This document shows, piece by piece, positions 43,273-51,033 of a stretch of 64,000 nucleotides of DNA. The DNA comes from Engelhardtia mirabilis (GTDB lineage: Bacteria > Planctomycetota > UBA1135 > GCA-002686595): contig NZ_CP036287.1 of assembly GCF_007748095.1 (NCBI RefSeq), positions 3,844,001-3,908,000 of the forward strand, in the 5' to 3' direction. Position 1 is the stretch's first letter, and each line of letters opens with the position of its first letter. The notes beneath the pieces were generated by a model. It saw only the letters and a program-made list of their open reading frames with translations. It made no database searches and had not been told where the DNA came from. The position numbers and the translations under genes were made by a program.

Positions 43273-43351
43273 ACCGGCGCGAGCCCCGGCCGGGTGCCAG
43301 AGTCCCGACCCCGCGCAGCGCACGTCGCCCACAGGACCGCCGCCGCGGCGA

Positions 43352-44257
43352 CTAGCCTCGATCGAAGACCGACCGCGCCGCCCGATAGGTGCCCTCGTGG
43401 GCCGCCAGGGTCGGCTCGAGGGGATCGGCGTAGCCGCCGCCGAGGGTCGCGACCACGGCGGCACCCTCCGCACGACAGCGTTCGAAGACCAGCGCGTCCC
43501 GCGCGGCCAGGCCGTCGAGGGTCAAGGCCAGTCGTCCCAGCCGGTCCTCCGCCAGCGGGTCCACGCCGGCTTGATAGAGCACGAGTTGCGGTCGCGCCCC
43601 GTCGAACACGCGATCGAGGGCGGCTTCGACCAGCTCCAGGTACTCCTGGTCGCCCGTACCGTCGGCCAGGCCCAGGTCCAGGTCGCTCGTCTGCTTGCGG
43701 CTCGGGAAGTTGCGCGCGCCGTGGACCGAGAGGGTGAACACGCGCTCGTCGCCCGCGCACAGGGTCGCGGTGCCGTCGCCCTGGTGGACGTCAAGGTCCA
43801 CCACCGCCACGCGCTCCACCGCCCGCTCGTCGAGCAGCGTGCGGGCCGTCACCGCCAGGTCGTTGAACACGCAGTAGCCCGAACCGAAGTCGCGGTGGGC
43901 ATGGTGCGTGCCCCCCGCCAGGTTGCCGGCGAAGCCCTCGTCGAGGGCTACCCGCGCCGCGGCCAGGGTCCCGCCGACGCTGCCCAGGGTTCGATCCACG
44001 AGCGCGGGCGACCAGGGGAAGCCGATGCGCCGCACCGCCTCGCGCGAGAGGTTGCCGGCGATGAAGGCCCGCACGTAGGCCGGGTCGTGCACCGCGCCGA
44101 TGCGATCGAGGGGCGCCGCCGGGGCGCGGACGAGCTCACTCGCGCGCAGCACCCCGGCTTCGACCAACCGCTCCCGCAAGCGGCGGTACTTCGACATGGG
44201 GAACCGATGCCCAGCGGGCAGGGGCACCTCGAGGTGGTCTGTGCTGAAGACGCGCAC
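43352..44257 (-). CDS. Histone-deacetylase-family zinc hydrolase
   Basis: This 301-residue protein (GTG start) carries all key residues of the HDAC/AcuC superfamily: GGTHHAHRDFGSGYCVFND with the His pair, VVDLDVHQGDGTA with zinc-binding Asp and His, QAGVDPL with the second Asp, and LGGGYADP. Bacterial members deacetylate small molecules such as acetylpolyamines, or acetyl-lysine proteins (for example acetyl-CoA synthetase). The N-terminal FSTDHLEVPLPAGHRFPM is typical of class IV-like forms. It lies 27 bp after the permease gene and is probably the last gene of an amidase-permease-deacetylase operon, all suited to handling amide-bonded amines; that link is inferred. Confidence 0.88.
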   Translation of the reverse strand: MRVFSTDHLEVPLPAGHRFPMSKYRRLRERLVEAGVLRASELVRAPAAPLDRIGAVHDPAYVRAFIAGNLSREAVRRIGFPWSPALVDRTLGSVGGTLAAARVALDEGFAGNLAGGTHHAHRDFGSGYCVFNDLAVTARTLLDERAVERVAVVDLDVHQGDGTATLCAGDERVFTLSVHGARNFPSRKQTSDLDLGLADGTGDQEYLELVEAALDRVFDGARPQLVLYQAGVDPLAEDRLGRLALTLDGLAARDALVFERCRAEGAAVVATLGGGYADPLEPTLAAHEGTYRAARSVFDRG

Positions 44258-44284
44258 GGGAAGGGCGGGGCGCTGGGGCGCGAG

Positions 44285-45703
44285 TCAGGCCGACGCCGGG
44301 CGGAAGGGTCGCCAAGCCAGGTAGACGAGTCCGCCGAGCCCGACAGCCACCAGGCCCACCACGACCCGCAGGCCCGGGGTGGCGAACAGGTTGCCCGCGA
44401 CGACGGCGATCGCCGCCAGCAGGTAGCCGAACGGTGCGAGACGAGCCCAGCTGGAGCCGAGACCGACGAAGTCGGGGTGCACGCGCCGCAGCCGCAACAG
44501 GGCCGCGGCGGCCAGGGCATGGAAGATCCACTCGGCGAAGACCACCGAACCCGTGAGGGTGTCCAGGTCCATGGCGCCCTCCGCGGGCGGACCGAGCCAG
44601 GCCTCTTGCTCGCTCCACAGCAGGTAGCCGCAGGCCACGGCACCCTGGGTCACCAGGGCCAGGACCGGCGCGGCCGTGCGCGCGTGGAGCTTGCCGTAGG
44701 CGCGGAAGAACAACCCCGCGCGGGCCATGGCCACGTAGATGCCCGGCGTGAGCAGCACCGTCACGGCGCAGACCCCGAGGGCCGAGACCGCCATCGCCGC
44801 CTGGAGCGCGCCGCGACCGCCTTCGCCCATGACTCGCTCCGCCAGGGCCGCGGCGAAGTCGCCGCGACTGCCCAAGCCCTCCAGCCCGAAGGCGCGCAGG
44901 AAGCCGAGGTTGACCACCAGGTAGAGCGCCACCGCGCCGACCACGCCGCCGAGGATCGCCCGGGGCAGGACGCGCCGCGGATCGCGCACGCGGTCGGCCG
45001 CGTAGCACAGGTTCTGCCAACCGCCGTAGGAGAAGAACACCGGCAGGGCCGCGCCGACCAGCCCCAGGGCGATGGCGGCCAGCCCGACCGGCTCGGCCGG
45101 GACCGAATCGACGGGCAGCGCCGCCTCGCTCCCCTGGCCACCGAGGCCGAAGCCGACCGCGACACCGGCCGCACCCAGGGCGGCGATGGCCACGAGCTTG
45201 GCGACCATCACCACGCCGTGCACCGTCGCACCGAGGCGAATGCCCATCAGCGCCATGGTCGTCAGGCCGATCACGATCGCCAGCCCCACGGCCAGGTGGC
45301 TGACGCTGCCGACCGCCCCGACGCCCGGTACCAAGCCGTTCAGCGCCGTGGCGCAGAAGGCGGCGATGACCGCGATCGCGCCGGTCGAGACCACGCCCAG
45401 GATCGTCCAAGCGAAGAGGAACGCCGGCAGGGGACCGAAGGCCTCGCGCAGGTAGACGAACCAGCCGCCGGCGCGCGGCATGCAGGCGCCGAGCTCCGCG
45501 AAGGTGAATGCGCCGCACAAGGCCACGAGCCCGCCGAGGATCCAGGCCAGCAGGAACGTCGACTCGTCGGGCACCAACCCGGCGACGGTGCCCGGCGTGA
45601 AGAAGATGCCCACGCCGACGATGCCGCCCATGACGAGCATGGTCGCGTCGAAGGGCCCGAGGTTGCGCTCGGGCTCCGGCTCGGCTGCGTCGTCGGCGCT
45701 CAT
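44285..45703 (-). CDS. APC-family amino acid/amine permease
   Basis: This 472-residue membrane protein has about twelve hydrophobic helices and begins with the APC signature MLVMGGIVGVGIFFTPG, the unwound first helix that binds the substrate amino group. ELGACMPRAGGWFVYLREAFG and FSYGGWQNLCYAADRVRDP are also typical of LAT/GABA-type members. It moves an amino acid or amine across the inner membrane, by exchange or with protons. Its ATG overlaps the amidase stop by 4 bp, so its substrate is likely the amidase's amide or its product. Confidence 0.86.
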   Translation of the reverse strand: MSADDAAEPEPERNLGPFDATMLVMGGIVGVGIFFTPGTVAGLVPDESTFLLAWILGGLVALCGAFTFAELGACMPRAGGWFVYLREAFGPLPAFLFAWTILGVVSTGAIAVIAAFCATALNGLVPGVGAVGSVSHLAVGLAIVIGLTTMALMGIRLGATVHGVVMVAKLVAIAALGAAGVAVGFGLGGQGSEAALPVDSVPAEPVGLAAIALGLVGAALPVFFSYGGWQNLCYAADRVRDPRRVLPRAILGGVVGAVALYLVVNLGFLRAFGLEGLGSRGDFAAALAERVMGEGGRGALQAAMAVSALGVCAVTVLLTPGIYVAMARAGLFFRAYGKLHARTAAPVLALVTQGAVACGYLLWSEQEAWLGPPAEGAMDLDTLTGSVVFAEWIFHALAAAALLRLRRVHPDFVGLGSSWARLAPFGYLLAAIAVVAGNLFATPGLRVVVGLVAVGLGGLVYLAWRPFRPASA

Positions 45704-47322
45704 CCGAGCTCCGGCTGCCTGCGCCAGACACCGAGGCGCTCCTCGAGTGCGCGGCCGAGCTCGGCCAAGCGACCCTCGCCCGCCAGGCGTCCCCACAGGG
45801 TCACGCCGCGCGGCTGTCCGTCCTGCTCGAAGCCGGCGCGCAGGCACAGGCAGGGGTGGCCGGTGAAGTTGGTCGCGACCAGCCACCAGCCGGAGAAGCT
45901 GGGCGTCAGCACTGCGTCCAGGTCGCCGAGGGATTGCTCCACCTGCGTGGCGATGCGGCGGCGCAGGCGGTCTACCTGCACCATCTCGATCGCCGGCACG
46001 AACCAGGACTGTCGGAAGGAGTTGGGCCAGGCCTCCTCGTCCTGCCAGGTGAGCTGGTCGTCGAGGTTCTCGCGCGTCAGCTCCTCGAAGGCGGCGGCGG
46101 CCTCCACGTTGAGGATCGTGTAGAGCGAGGCGTAGGGCGCCTCGGGCAGCTCGTACTCGACCAGCTCGACCTCGCACTCGCGCAGGGCCGCCAGGGCGGC
46201 CGCGTCGATCAGGTCCGCGCGCTCGCCCTCGAAGGCGCGGGGGTCGTAGCCCACGCGCAGGCCCGCGACCGAGCGCGCGCCGTCGAACTCGAGCGGCATG
46301 GCGCGGGTCGACACGTCGCGCTCGTCGCTTCCTTCGATCGCCGCGAGCACCACCAGGGCGTCCTCCACGCAGCGCGTGATCGGACCGACCTTGTCGAGGG
46401 ACCAACACAGGGCCATGGCGCCGGCGCGCGAGACGCGTCCGAAGGTCGGTCGCAAGCCCGTCGCACCACAGCGCATGGACGGCGAGACGATCGAGCCCAG
46501 GGTCTCGGTCCCGAGCGCGAATGAGAACAGACCCGCGGCGGTGCCCGACGCGCTCCCCGCGCTGGAGCCGCTCGAGCCGCGATCGAGCTTGAAGGGCGAG
46601 TTGGTGCGCTGGTCGAGCCAGCGATCGCCGTAGGCCAAGGCGCCCAGACTGGTCTTGGCGATCAGCACCGCCCCGGCCGCGTCCAAGCGGCGCACGACCT
46701 CCGCGTCGCGCTCGGGCACGCGCTCGGCGAAGGGCTCGGCGCCCCAGGTGGTGCGGATGCCAGCGGTGTCGAACAGGTCCTTCGCGCCCCACGGCAGCCC
46801 GTGCAGCGGACCGCGATCGACGCCCGCGGCCAGCTCGCGATCGGCGCGCTCGGCCGCGGCCACGGCGCGCTCCTCGGTGACCGTGATCACCGCCGAGAGG
46901 GCGGGGTCCAAGCGGCGGATGCGTTCGAGGTAGAGGCGAGTCAGCTCGACGCTGGAGAGCTGCCCCGTGCGCAGCCAATGCCCCTGTTCGCGACAGGAGG
47001 CGAAGGCCACGTCGACATCGGCCGCCGGCCGCTCGGGGAAGCCCCGCGCCTCGAAGCGGATGCGCTGACCGCCAGGGGGCGAGGGACGCCCGAGCCAGGG
47101 ATCGAAGACCGTCGCCGGTGCCAAGCCGTTCTCGAGCGCGACCCCGCGGCGAGCGCGCAGGCCGGCGACCTGGCGCGCCAGGCTGGCCGCCATCTGTTCG
47201 CGCTCCGCCGCCGAGAACTCGATCCCGGCCAGCTCTTCGGCCGCCGCGATGGTTCTCGGTGCGACTCGCGCCGAGTCACCGTCCTGATCCTGGGGGGGAT
47301 CGACCCCACGTTTGGCCTGCAT
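45700..47322 (-). CDS. Amidase-signature-family hydrolase
   Basis: The 540-residue protein has the full amidase signature: catalytic Lys in GLPWGAKDLFDTAG, the Gly/Ser-rich stretch GSSGSSAGSASGTAAGL with the cis-Ser, and nucleophile Ser in TETLGSIVSPSMRCGATG. An alpha-helical N-terminal extension of about 85 residues (AEELAGIEFSAAEREQMA) is common in this branch. Such enzymes hydrolyse amides to acid and amine or ammonia; GatA activity is unlikely because no GatB/C is nearby. No signal peptide is seen. It is first in an operon with a permease and a deacetylase. TAGGAT lies 6 nt before the ATG. Confidence 0.87.
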   Translation of the reverse strand: MQAKRGVDPPQDQDGDSARVAPRTIAAAEELAGIEFSAAEREQMAASLARQVAGLRARRGVALENGLAPATVFDPWLGRPSPPGGQRIRFEARGFPERPAADVDVAFASCREQGHWLRTGQLSSVELTRLYLERIRRLDPALSAVITVTEERAVAAAERADRELAAGVDRGPLHGLPWGAKDLFDTAGIRTTWGAEPFAERVPERDAEVVRRLDAAGAVLIAKTSLGALAYGDRWLDQRTNSPFKLDRGSSGSSAGSASGTAAGLFSFALGTETLGSIVSPSMRCGATGLRPTFGRVSRAGAMALCWSLDKVGPITRCVEDALVVLAAIEGSDERDVSTRAMPLEFDGARSVAGLRVGYDPRAFEGERADLIDAAALAALRECEVELVEYELPEAPYASLYTILNVEAAAAFEELTRENLDDQLTWQDEEAWPNSFRQSWFVPAIEMVQVDRLRRRIATQVEQSLGDLDAVLTPSFSGWWLVATNFTGHPCLCLRAGFEQDGQPRGVTLWGRLAGEGRLAELGRALEERLGVWRRQPELG

Positions 47323-47328
47323 CGCGGC

Positions 47329-47334
47329 ATCCTA
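47329..47334 (-). promoter_or_regulatory. -10 box TAGGAT, leaderless promoter of the amidase operon
   Basis: On the minus strand TAGGAT, 6 nt, then ATG at 47322. It is among the best matches to a sigma-70 -10 with a start codon at the expected +1. Confidence 0.5.
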
Positions 47335-47395
47335 GCCACTGCTGGCGCCCCGCGGTCGATGGGACCATCGACGCCGACCGCGGGGCCCCTCAGGC

Positions 47396-49555
47396 TCAAC
47401 CGCCGGCCGCGGGCCAGTAGGCCTGGCGCACGTAGTCGGCCACCATGCGGTGGGTCGAGAACTGCCGCGGCACCTTGGTCAAGGACGCGCGCGCCCGGGC
47501 GATCCAGGCCCGCGGGAGGCCGTCCTTGTCACGTCGGTAGAACTCAGGCGCGACCTGCTTCTCGAGCAGGCGGTACAGGTCCTCGGCGTCGGCCGCGTCC
47601 TGGGCTTCCTGGTCGTCGCGTTCCTTGCCGTCGCCGATGGCCCAGCCGTTGGTGCCGTCGTAGGACTCGGGCCACCACCCGTCGAGGATCGACAGGTTGA
47701 TGCCCCCGTGCAGGGGCGGCTTCATGCCGCTGGTGCCGCTGGCCTCGTGGGGCCGGATCGGGTTGTTGAGCCACACGTCGCAGCCCGAGGTCAGCGCCCG
47801 GCCGACCTGCATGTCGTACTCCTCGATCAACGCCACCCGACCGACGAAGCGCGCATCGCGGGTGAACTCGTGGATCGTCTGGGCGTAGGCCTGGCCGGCC
47901 TTGTCGCGTGGGTGCGCCTTGCCGGCGAAGACCAGTTGGACCGGTCGCTTGGCGTGGTCGAGGATCGCGGCCAGGCGCTCGGGATCGCGGAAGATCAGCG
48001 GCGCGCGCTTGTAGGTGGCGAAGCGCCGGGCGAAGCCGATGGTCAGCACGTCGCGATCGAAGGCCTCGCTGGCGATGGCGGCCTCCACCGCGTCGGCGCC
48101 GCGCCCCATGGCCTGGCGCCGCAGGCGCGTGCGTACGAACTGGACCAGCTCCGAGCGCAGGCGCCGGCGCAGGGCCCACAGCTCCTCGTCGGGAATGTCG
48201 GCGGCGCGCGCCCAGGGGTCGTCGTCCGGGCCGGCGGCGTTCCAGTCGGGCTTCAGCCAACGCTCGTACACGTCGCCGGCCGCCGGCGAGAGCCAGGTGC
48301 GCGTGTGCACGCCGTTGGTGATGTGCCCGATCGGGACCTCTTCGACGCTCGTGGCCTGCGGGTAGACCCGGGCCCACATCTCGCGCGAGACGCGCCCGTG
48401 CAGGGCGCTGACGCCGTTCACGTGGGCCGCCGTGCGCAGGGCCAGCACGGTCATGCAGAGCTGCTCGCTGCGGTCGCCGGGCTCGACCCGCCCCATGTCC
48501 GCCAGGGACTGGGCGTCGAGGCCCAGGGGCGCGGCGGTGGGCCGCAGGTACTCCCAGACGTCCTTCGGGTCGTAGCGATCGTGGCCGGCCGGCACCGGCG
48601 TGTGGGTCGTGAAGACCGTCGAGCGCTTGACCTGCTCGAGCGCTCGCTCGAAGGACTCGCCACCCTGCATCGCGGTTCGCATGCGCTCGAGGCTCGCGAA
48701 GGCCGCGTGGCCCTCGTTCAGGTGGAAGACCGTCGGCGACTCCCCCACGGCCTCCAGAGCAAGGATCCCGCCCACACCCAACAGCACCTGTTGGCGCAGC
48801 CGCAGGTCCGGCTCGCCCTTGTAGAGGCCCTCGGTCAACTGGCGATCCTCGGGGCGATTGCCCTGGCGATCGGCGTCGAGCAGGTAGATCGGCACGCGGC
48901 CGACCTGCTGCTTCCACACGCGCACATTGACCTTGCGCCGCCCGATCGGGACCGCGATGTCCACGCCCGTATCCTCGATCGGCAGGCCTCCGAACTCGTA
49001 GCGCGGGTAGAGCACGCGCGTGGCGCCCTTGGCGTCGAACTCTTGGATGTAGTAGCCGTGCTGGTAGAGCAGACCCACGGCGACCAGCGGCACTCCCAGG
49101 TCGCTGGCCGACTTCAGGTGGTCCCCGGCCAGCACGCCCAGGCCGCCGGAATACTGCTGCAGGCTCTCGTGCACCGCGTACTCGGAGCACAGGTAGGCGA
49201 CCTGCATGCGCCGCCGCGCGCCCTTGGCCTCGCGCGCGTGCCAGGTCTTCGCGCGGTAGTAGGCCGCGCGCTCGGCTTCGACCGCCTTGACCCGCGCCAG
49301 GTAGCCACGGTCGGCCTCGAGCGCGGCGAAGCGCTCGGGGTTCACGCGGCCCAGCACGCCCAGGGGCGACTGCTTGGTGGCTTCCCACTGGAGTGGGTCG
49401 ATCTGAGCGAACAGGGCCTGGGCCGAGGGGGTCCAGGTCCAGAGCAGGTCGCGGGCGATGACCTCGAGGCGCGTGCGCAGGTCGTTGGTCGCTGCGGCGG
49501 ACTGGCGCGCGGACTTCTTGGAGGTGCGGCCGGTGGCGCGCTTTTTGGGCGTCAT
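47396..49555 (-). CDS. glgP: Alpha-glucan phosphorylase (GT35)
   Basis: From the ATG at 49555 the protein has 719 residues. It belongs to the shorter, DUF3417-bearing class of glucan phosphorylases, recognised by DLLWTWTPSAQALFAQID near the N-terminus, YLCSEYAVHESLQQYSGGLG, FHLNEGHAAFASLE, FTTHTPVPAGHDR and the pyridoxal-phosphate site EASGTSGMKPPLHGG, whose Lys holds the cofactor. It releases glucose 1-phosphate from the ends of alpha-1,4-glucans. The first 20 residues are Lys/Arg-rich. The start overlaps the amylomaltase stop by 4 bp, making it the last gene of an amylase-amylomaltase-phosphorylase operon for glucan breakdown. Confidence 0.9.
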   Translation of the reverse strand: MTPKKRATGRTSKKSARQSAAATNDLRTRLEVIARDLLWTWTPSAQALFAQIDPLQWEATKQSPLGVLGRVNPERFAALEADRGYLARVKAVEAERAAYYRAKTWHAREAKGARRRMQVAYLCSEYAVHESLQQYSGGLGVLAGDHLKSASDLGVPLVAVGLLYQHGYYIQEFDAKGATRVLYPRYEFGGLPIEDTGVDIAVPIGRRKVNVRVWKQQVGRVPIYLLDADRQGNRPEDRQLTEGLYKGEPDLRLRQQVLLGVGGILALEAVGESPTVFHLNEGHAAFASLERMRTAMQGGESFERALEQVKRSTVFTTHTPVPAGHDRYDPKDVWEYLRPTAAPLGLDAQSLADMGRVEPGDRSEQLCMTVLALRTAAHVNGVSALHGRVSREMWARVYPQATSVEEVPIGHITNGVHTRTWLSPAAGDVYERWLKPDWNAAGPDDDPWARAADIPDEELWALRRRLRSELVQFVRTRLRRQAMGRGADAVEAAIASEAFDRDVLTIGFARRFATYKRAPLIFRDPERLAAILDHAKRPVQLVFAGKAHPRDKAGQAYAQTIHEFTRDARFVGRVALIEEYDMQVGRALTSGCDVWLNNPIRPHEASGTSGMKPPLHGGINLSILDGWWPESYDGTNGWAIGDGKERDDQEAQDAADAEDLYRLLEKQVAPEFYRRDKDGLPRAWIARARASLTKVPRQFSTHRMVADYVRQAYWPAAGG

Positions 49556-51033
49556 ACGGAGAGGCGGCTGGTGACGTCGAGGAGGGCTTGAAAGCGGCGC
49601 GCGAGGGTAGCGTTGAGCTGCGCGGCGTCCACGCGCCAGCGCCAGTTCCCCCGCGGGACCCCGGGTGTGTTGAGGCGAGCGTCGGATCCCAGTCCGAGCA
49701 GGTCCTGCAGCGGTGCGATGACCGTGTTCGCCGGCGAAGCGGCAAGGGCGGCGATCAGGCGCCAGTGAACCTGTTCGCCGACGGGCGTGCGCTGCGGAAG
49801 GCCGAGGTACGCGAGCGCGCGCTGGCGCGCATCGCCGCGCAGCTTGCGCCAGCTCCCCACCAGGGTGTCGTTGTCGTGGGTCCCGGTGTAAGCCACCGAG
49901 TTGGCCGGGTAGGCGTGGGGTCGGTCGTAGTCGCCTGGTCCGCCAAAGCCGTTCTGGAGGATTCGCATGCCCGGCAAGCCGAAGTGATCTCGCAGGGCGC
50001 GCACCGGCGGCGTGACCACGCCCAGGTCCTCGGCCACCAGGGGCAGCTCCCCGCGATCGTCGAGCACGTGCTGCAGGATCGCCTTGCCGGGGGTGCGGCC
50101 CCACTTGCCGTGGCGCGCCGTGCGCGCCGAGGCCGGGACCTCCCAGGCATGGTGAAAGCCGATGAAGTGGTCGACGCGCAGGGCGTCGAAGCGCGCGAGC
50201 AGCGATCCGAAGCGGCGTCGCCACCAGTCGTAGTTCTCGGCGCCGTGGCGCGACCAGCGGTAGTGCGGGTGGCCCCACAGTTGGCCGTCGTCGGAATAGC
50301 TGTCCGGTGGCGACCCGGACAGCAGCCGCGGTGCGCCCTGGGCGTCGAGGCGAAAGAGATCCGGGCGGCCGGACACGTCGGACGACTCGGCGCCCACGAA
50401 GATCGGCAGGTCGCCCATCAGGCGCACGGCGCTCTTGCGGGCCGCGGCACGCAGCTCGCGCCACTGGCGGTCGAGTTCGAACTGCACGAAGGCGGCGATG
50501 TCGGCCTGGGATCCATCGATGGCGCCGGTGCTGAACCGCAACCAATCGTCGAGCCAGTCGCCCTCGCGCTCGCGAAAGCCGCGGTAGGCCGCGGTCGAGG
50601 CGCCGCGGCGACGGCGCCAACGCTCGTGGGCCAGTGCGAACAGGGGCTGCTTGAGCTTGGCCGCGGTCGCGAACTGGGCGGGGCCGGAGCCCAGGGCCTT
50701 GGGCGCGGCGACGTCGCGGCGCTCCAGGAGTCCGCGCTCGACCAGGCGATCGAGGCACAGGTAGCCGGGCTCGATGGCAAAGGAAGACGTCGACGAGTAG
50801 GGCGAGTCGCCCTCGCCCAGGGGACCGATCGGCAGCATCTGCCACCAGCCGGCGCCGGCACTCGCGAGCCACTGCACGAAGGACTCCGCGGGTGCGCCGA
50901 GCGAGCCGACCCCATGACGTCCGGGCAGGCTGGCCAGGGGCAAGAGCACACCGGCCGACCGCTCGGCGAAGACCGCCGGCGAAGACTGGGAAGCGGGCGC
51001 GGATGCCGCCCGGGTGCGCGGGGTGCGAATCAC
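49552..51033 (-). CDS. malQ: 4-alpha-glucanotransferase (amylomaltase, GH77)
   Basis: This 493-residue GH77 enzyme shows the family blocks in order: GVLLPLASLPGRHGVGSLG, WWQMLPIGPLGEGDSPYSS, LMGDLPIFVGAESSDV, ALRVDHFIGFHHAWEVPA with the nucleophile Asp, PLVAEDLGVVTPPVR with the acid/base Glu, and AYTGTHDNDTLVGSW. It transfers maltosyl and longer units between glucans and frees glucose. The GTG at 51033 is chosen because it overlaps the amylase stop as GTGA; an in-frame ATG 30 bp upstream lies inside the amylase gene. It works between extracellular amylase products and the phosphorylase. Confidence 0.9.
   Translation of the reverse strand: MIRTPRTRAASAPASQSSPAVFAERSAGVLLPLASLPGRHGVGSLGAPAESFVQWLASAGAGWWQMLPIGPLGEGDSPYSSTSSFAIEPGYLCLDRLVERGLLERRDVAAPKALGSGPAQFATAAKLKQPLFALAHERWRRRRGASTAAYRGFREREGDWLDDWLRFSTGAIDGSQADIAAFVQFELDRQWRELRAAARKSAVRLMGDLPIFVGAESSDVSGRPDLFRLDAQGAPRLLSGSPPDSYSDDGQLWGHPHYRWSRHGAENYDWWRRRFGSLLARFDALRVDHFIGFHHAWEVPASARTARHGKWGRTPGKAILQHVLDDRGELPLVAEDLGVVTPPVRALRDHFGLPGMRILQNGFGGPGDYDRPHAYPANSVAYTGTHDNDTLVGSWRKLRGDARQRALAYLGLPQRTPVGEQVHWRLIAALAASPANTVIAPLQDLLGLGSDARLNTPGVPRGNWRWRVDAAQLNATLARRFQALLDVTSRLSV

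Noticed and set aside
44285..46978. An 897-residue amidase-like/permease fusion reading
   Set aside because: The N-terminal half is a frame shadow of the amidase gene; the permease starts at the ATG overlapping the amidase stop.
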